DNA of 64,000 bases. Origin: Hydractinia symbiolongicarpus (lineage: Eukaryota; Cnidaria; Hydrozoa; Anthoathecata; Hydractiniidae). This document shows, one piece after another, positions 60,901 through 64,000 of this stretch. The number at the start of each line of letters is the position of its first letter. The first letter of the stretch is position 1. The notes below the pieces were generated by a model that did no database searches, was not told where the DNA came from, and saw only the letters and a program-made list of their open reading frames with translations. The DNA is taken from contig NC_079882.1 in assembly GCF_029227915.1 (NCBI RefSeq), forward strand, positions 24,991,001-25,055,000. The letters run 5' to 3'. A program made the translations under genes and the position numbers.

Positions 60901-62502
60901 TGCGGAAATAAAATTTTACGAATTTTCAAGAAACTGCAAAAGCCGCAAAAGTTTTTTTCGAAAAATCTTCCTGAAGTAACATTGAATGGTAATTTTTTTT
61001 AAAAGGATTTAAAAAAATACAATCAATTCAAATTCCTACAAAATGTTTGTTACGAATGCATTTGAAAAAAATAAAAAGTTCAAAACTTTACATAAATTAC
61101 TTTAAAAATAATATTTAAAAATATATCCTAGCCCAGGGTGGAAAAATGCCTTGCTGGGCAGAGACATTAATACAATACCTTCTCGAAACACTAAGACAAT
61201 AATTTGTGTCCACATTAATAATAATTTCTGTCCACATTGATATTGCTGATATATAGATATGTCAAGTTAAATAAGGCAACAGGGCAATCATAATATCTTC
61301 TTTACAGTCAATTAAAATTTGAATATGTTGAAAACGAATCCAAATACGTATTTAATACTGTGTAAATAAGTTGATATTGTCGCTGAAAGAAAGACAAAGG
61401 TAATGTAATTAGTATCCAATTATCTTTACATCTGTAATACTTAAACTCGTTCAATTTATAATATAATATAGCTGCCAACTTTCGGCAAGAGCTGTTTTTC
61501 TTTCCTTAAAGGTGGAACAGAAAAGAAATCGCAATCAATTTACAATCAATATTTAAATTGTGTTTTAAGGAGAATTATTGTACATGCGCAGTAGCTATCA
61601 CACAGGATGGCGACTCTTTTTTTCGAACTCTAAAAGATTTCCACGCAAACTTCAATAAAAGTTCTTGGTGTACATTGCCATGGAAAGTGTCAAATTTATT
61701 ACAATTATTAATCCAATACTTATACTGCTGCTTTTGCGTATTTTGAACAATGCGTTCAACAGTGGTAGTGGAAGGATAACATTGTTTTTTTAACAACTAC
61801 ACCAAAAAACAAATTATGGCGTCAAATAGCGTAAAGTCTTCTCGCAAAAGACGAAGATTTTATTTGCAGGAAAAATCGTGTTTAATACACGTTTCTCGAA
61901 TTGCATGTTTTTAAAATTTTTAGAATTTAATGTTTGTTAGGGTTAGGGTTAAATGCTGTTTTGGTGGTGTAATGTTACGGTCAAAGTCTTTTTAATTTTC
62001 GATTTATACTAATAAGCTTCTGTTTCAAGCAGAGGTCAACAAGAACAAAATTTTTACCAGCTTGTTTGTAAATATAAGTTTTAGGTGAGGATTTCAAAAA
62101 TCACATTCATTTTGTTTAAAAAAGTCGAGAAATAGCAGCGGTAAATCAAAGAAAACTAATTCGGAAAAGGTGTATTTTCGCACTTGTACATTGTTGGAAA
62201 AAAGACAGAGATTGCAGCGGATAAATACTCTTGGAAGGGCCAAAAGAAGCAGTAAGGGACTTCACAAAAGATGTGACGAAATATTAAGATTATTGTACAC
62301 GCCCTGTGAAAAAAATGATAAAATCCACTTGAAGAATGAAAGCAGTAGAGAGCTCACAAAGCTCACAATTGTTTCTCACGATTGCTGATAATATTCATAA
62401 AAATCCTTACTGGAAACACTGCTTGCGTTTTCTATTTTTTATCCATTGGGCCTTCCAGATGTTGTTATTAAATTTAGTATAAGAAAAATAAAAAATGCTT
62501 AC
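57966..62502. other. Intergenic or intronic, no gene supported
   Basis: AT-rich. Possibly partly intron or 3' region of the tyrosine phosphatase gene. Apart from the dispersed repeat at 62083-62178, nothing recognisable was found. Confidence 0.35.
62083..62178 (+). repeat. Dispersed repeat, pair member 2
   Basis: About 90 bp nearly identical to 40304-40400. Confidence 0.75.
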
Positions 62503-63523
62503 TAAGTTTTCGACAAATTCTGGTCTGACCAACCTCATTCTTCGAACAGTTTGGAACACATCAATATGTTGTTCAACTTTCAATTGATCTAATGCGTTCA
62601 TACACGCTATGAAAGTTCCACTGCGATTGGCACCATCACTGAAATACATATTATGACGTCTTTCAATACAACAATTATTATCCAGCGAACACAGTCAGAA
62701 TCATAAGACATGTTTGGTAAATAATGAACTGTGCTTATTTTTTTCACGACAGCGCTATGTCATGATTTGTCGTTGGAAACAATTCCAAAAAGGCAGTTTA
62801 TGCAAGACTAAAAGTCTAGCCCTTCTTTATAATGGAGTTATTATACTTTAAGGGAAAAAAATGTTTCGGGCGGAAATGTTTGCAAATTAAAAAATTCACG
62901 AAAAATTTGCATTTTGCGAACATTCTAGAAAAAAAGCAATATTAAAAGATTTGCGAACTTTTAAATACATTTTGCGAGCATTAATTTTCACTAATCACAA
63001 AACGCATTCCTTGATTATCTAAGCATAACATTGAAATTAACAATTTATAACTATAAAAGTTTTAAAAGAATTGCGTAATCAATTTGTCTCCTTGGAAAGA
63101 AATAAAAATTGCATTTTTTTTTCGGAAACATTACAGTTCGCGAATACTTTTTCCCATACATAGACTTGCGAGTCAAAGTATATGAAAAATTTCACGACAT
63201 GATTGTTGCGAATTTGACTGAAAGTTTCTGCCAGCGAAAGTTTTCAAACTTAAAGTACATACAACAAAAAACATGATGGAACATGAAAACAAGAAGGCCA
63301 CAAAAATTTTTAAAATTGATGAACATGTTTTCAATGTTTCAAACAAACAAACATGAAGCACAAAAACAAATAAACAAACAAACCTGCACGTAACCAAAAT
63401 AGTCCCATCTCCATAAAATTGTTGCGACTTCAAGACTTCTCCAATTAAAGTTAATAACGAGTTGGAATCAGGAATATCATGATTCGGCCAGTTCAGTTGC
63501 AACTTATTAACTTTGCGCTCTGT
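62503..63523 (-). CDS. Protein tyrosine phosphatase domain, two exons (partial)
   Basis: Exons 63523-63384 and 62638-62503 join in phase 2 and encode the C-terminal half of a classical PTP domain. It shows LQLNWPNHDIPDSNSLLTLI in place of the WPDHG loop, then ILVTCSDGANRSGTF, the catalytic C-x5-R loop with both Cys and Arg intact. Next come FQTVRRMRLVRPEFVENL, corresponding to the Q-loop helix (usually V-x-x-LR-x-QRP-x-MVQT). The WPD Asp is Asn and the Gln of QRP is Val-Arg, typical of a low-activity D2 domain of receptor phosphatases. Further 5' exons lie beyond the window, and a last exon was not found below 62503. Substrate unknown. Confidence 0.8.
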
Positions 63524-64000
63524 CTAAACTCAAAAAATAGATGAAGCATGGGTTAGGTGGCAAATTATAATCTGTGGAAAATATTTGTTTTAATATTCCA
63601 GCAAAGACACTATGCTCTGACAAATGATTGCTTTTATTTCCATAGCTAACAATTCAATGTAAGCAGAAGAAAATTTACTGATTTATCTTTTGGGTCTACT
63701 GTGTAGTACTTCTGAAAAGTTTTTAAAGGAAAATTCATCGTTCATGTTTTTGTGAAAAAATCCAATTTTTATTACTCTACAAATATTTTTAATATTAAAA
63801 CATTCTTAGATTTTGTACAGGACTTTTTAAATAATAGAAAGTCAGTCTGGTCTTCAATATCGATACTGGCATCAGGAAATTTTATTCAGCAGCCTTGCCG
63901 CAACGCATTTCTAGGATTAGGGTATAAAATATTGTCCGCATAAACTGGTTAAATGGAGTAGAGATGGGGAAATAACACCCTCTAAAATAAATAAATAACA

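Noticed and set aside
63752-63943. 63-codon plus open frame near the window end
   Set aside because: No recognisable domain and no splice support; the reverse strand did not give a convincing PTP exon either.

Overview
The window looks like AT-rich nuclear DNA of an early-branching animal, most likely a cnidarian and perhaps a hydrozoan. The reasons are: many small GT-AG exons with long introns, predominantly phase-1 introns between extracellular modules, ApeC and antistasin-like modules, and a dense background of MITEs, SINE-like repeats and minisatellites. The taxon is an inference; no species marker was found. Exon models were built by hand from splice sites and reading-phase continuity, and they have no transcript support.

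Layout. 0.9-1.8 kb (-): a membrane-anchored C2-domain protein. 2.5-4.3 kb (+): an ApeC-domain (apextrin C-terminal) protein with a C-terminal membrane anchor; its 5' end was not found. 5.4-10.8 kb (-): a complete seven-exon type I membrane protein of unknown family. 10.8-19.6 kb: no convincing gene; it holds hairpin elements, a TTAA-flanked piggyBac-like MITE, a SINE body and a 17-bp minisatellite. 19.6-23.5 kb (+): a secreted or GPI-anchored protein combining an IGFBP-type N-terminal module with a Ly6/uPAR three-finger module. 23.5-27.1 kb: minisatellites and tetranucleotide tracts. 27.1-30.3 kb (+): a paralogous IGFBP-module gene that instead carries an antistasin-like module. 30.3-34.5 kb: a repeat cluster and a TA-flanked pogo/Tigger-like MITE.

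The main find is on the minus strand from 52.8 down to 34.6 kb. It is a 24-exon gene that reads continuously through all phases and encodes about 1733 residues: signal peptide, an FN3-like domain, an unrecognised module, a TSP1-like module, eight FN3 domains, and then a glutamate-receptor-like channel core (S1, TM1, pore loop, TM2, S2, TM3) whose selectivity filter is of K+-channel type (TTVGYGDK), followed by a charged cytoplasmic tail. This is an adhesion-receptor-like ectodomain joined to a GluR0-like K+ channel. One of its introns carries a 1.3-kb TIR transposon with a decayed integrase-like ORF.

52.8-57.2 kb: no gene seen. 57.2-58.0 kb (-): an intronless secreted protein resembling a degenerate glycosyltransferase. 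58.0-62.5 kb: no gene seen. 62.5-63.5 kb (-): two exons of a receptor-type tyrosine phosphatase domain, partial here.
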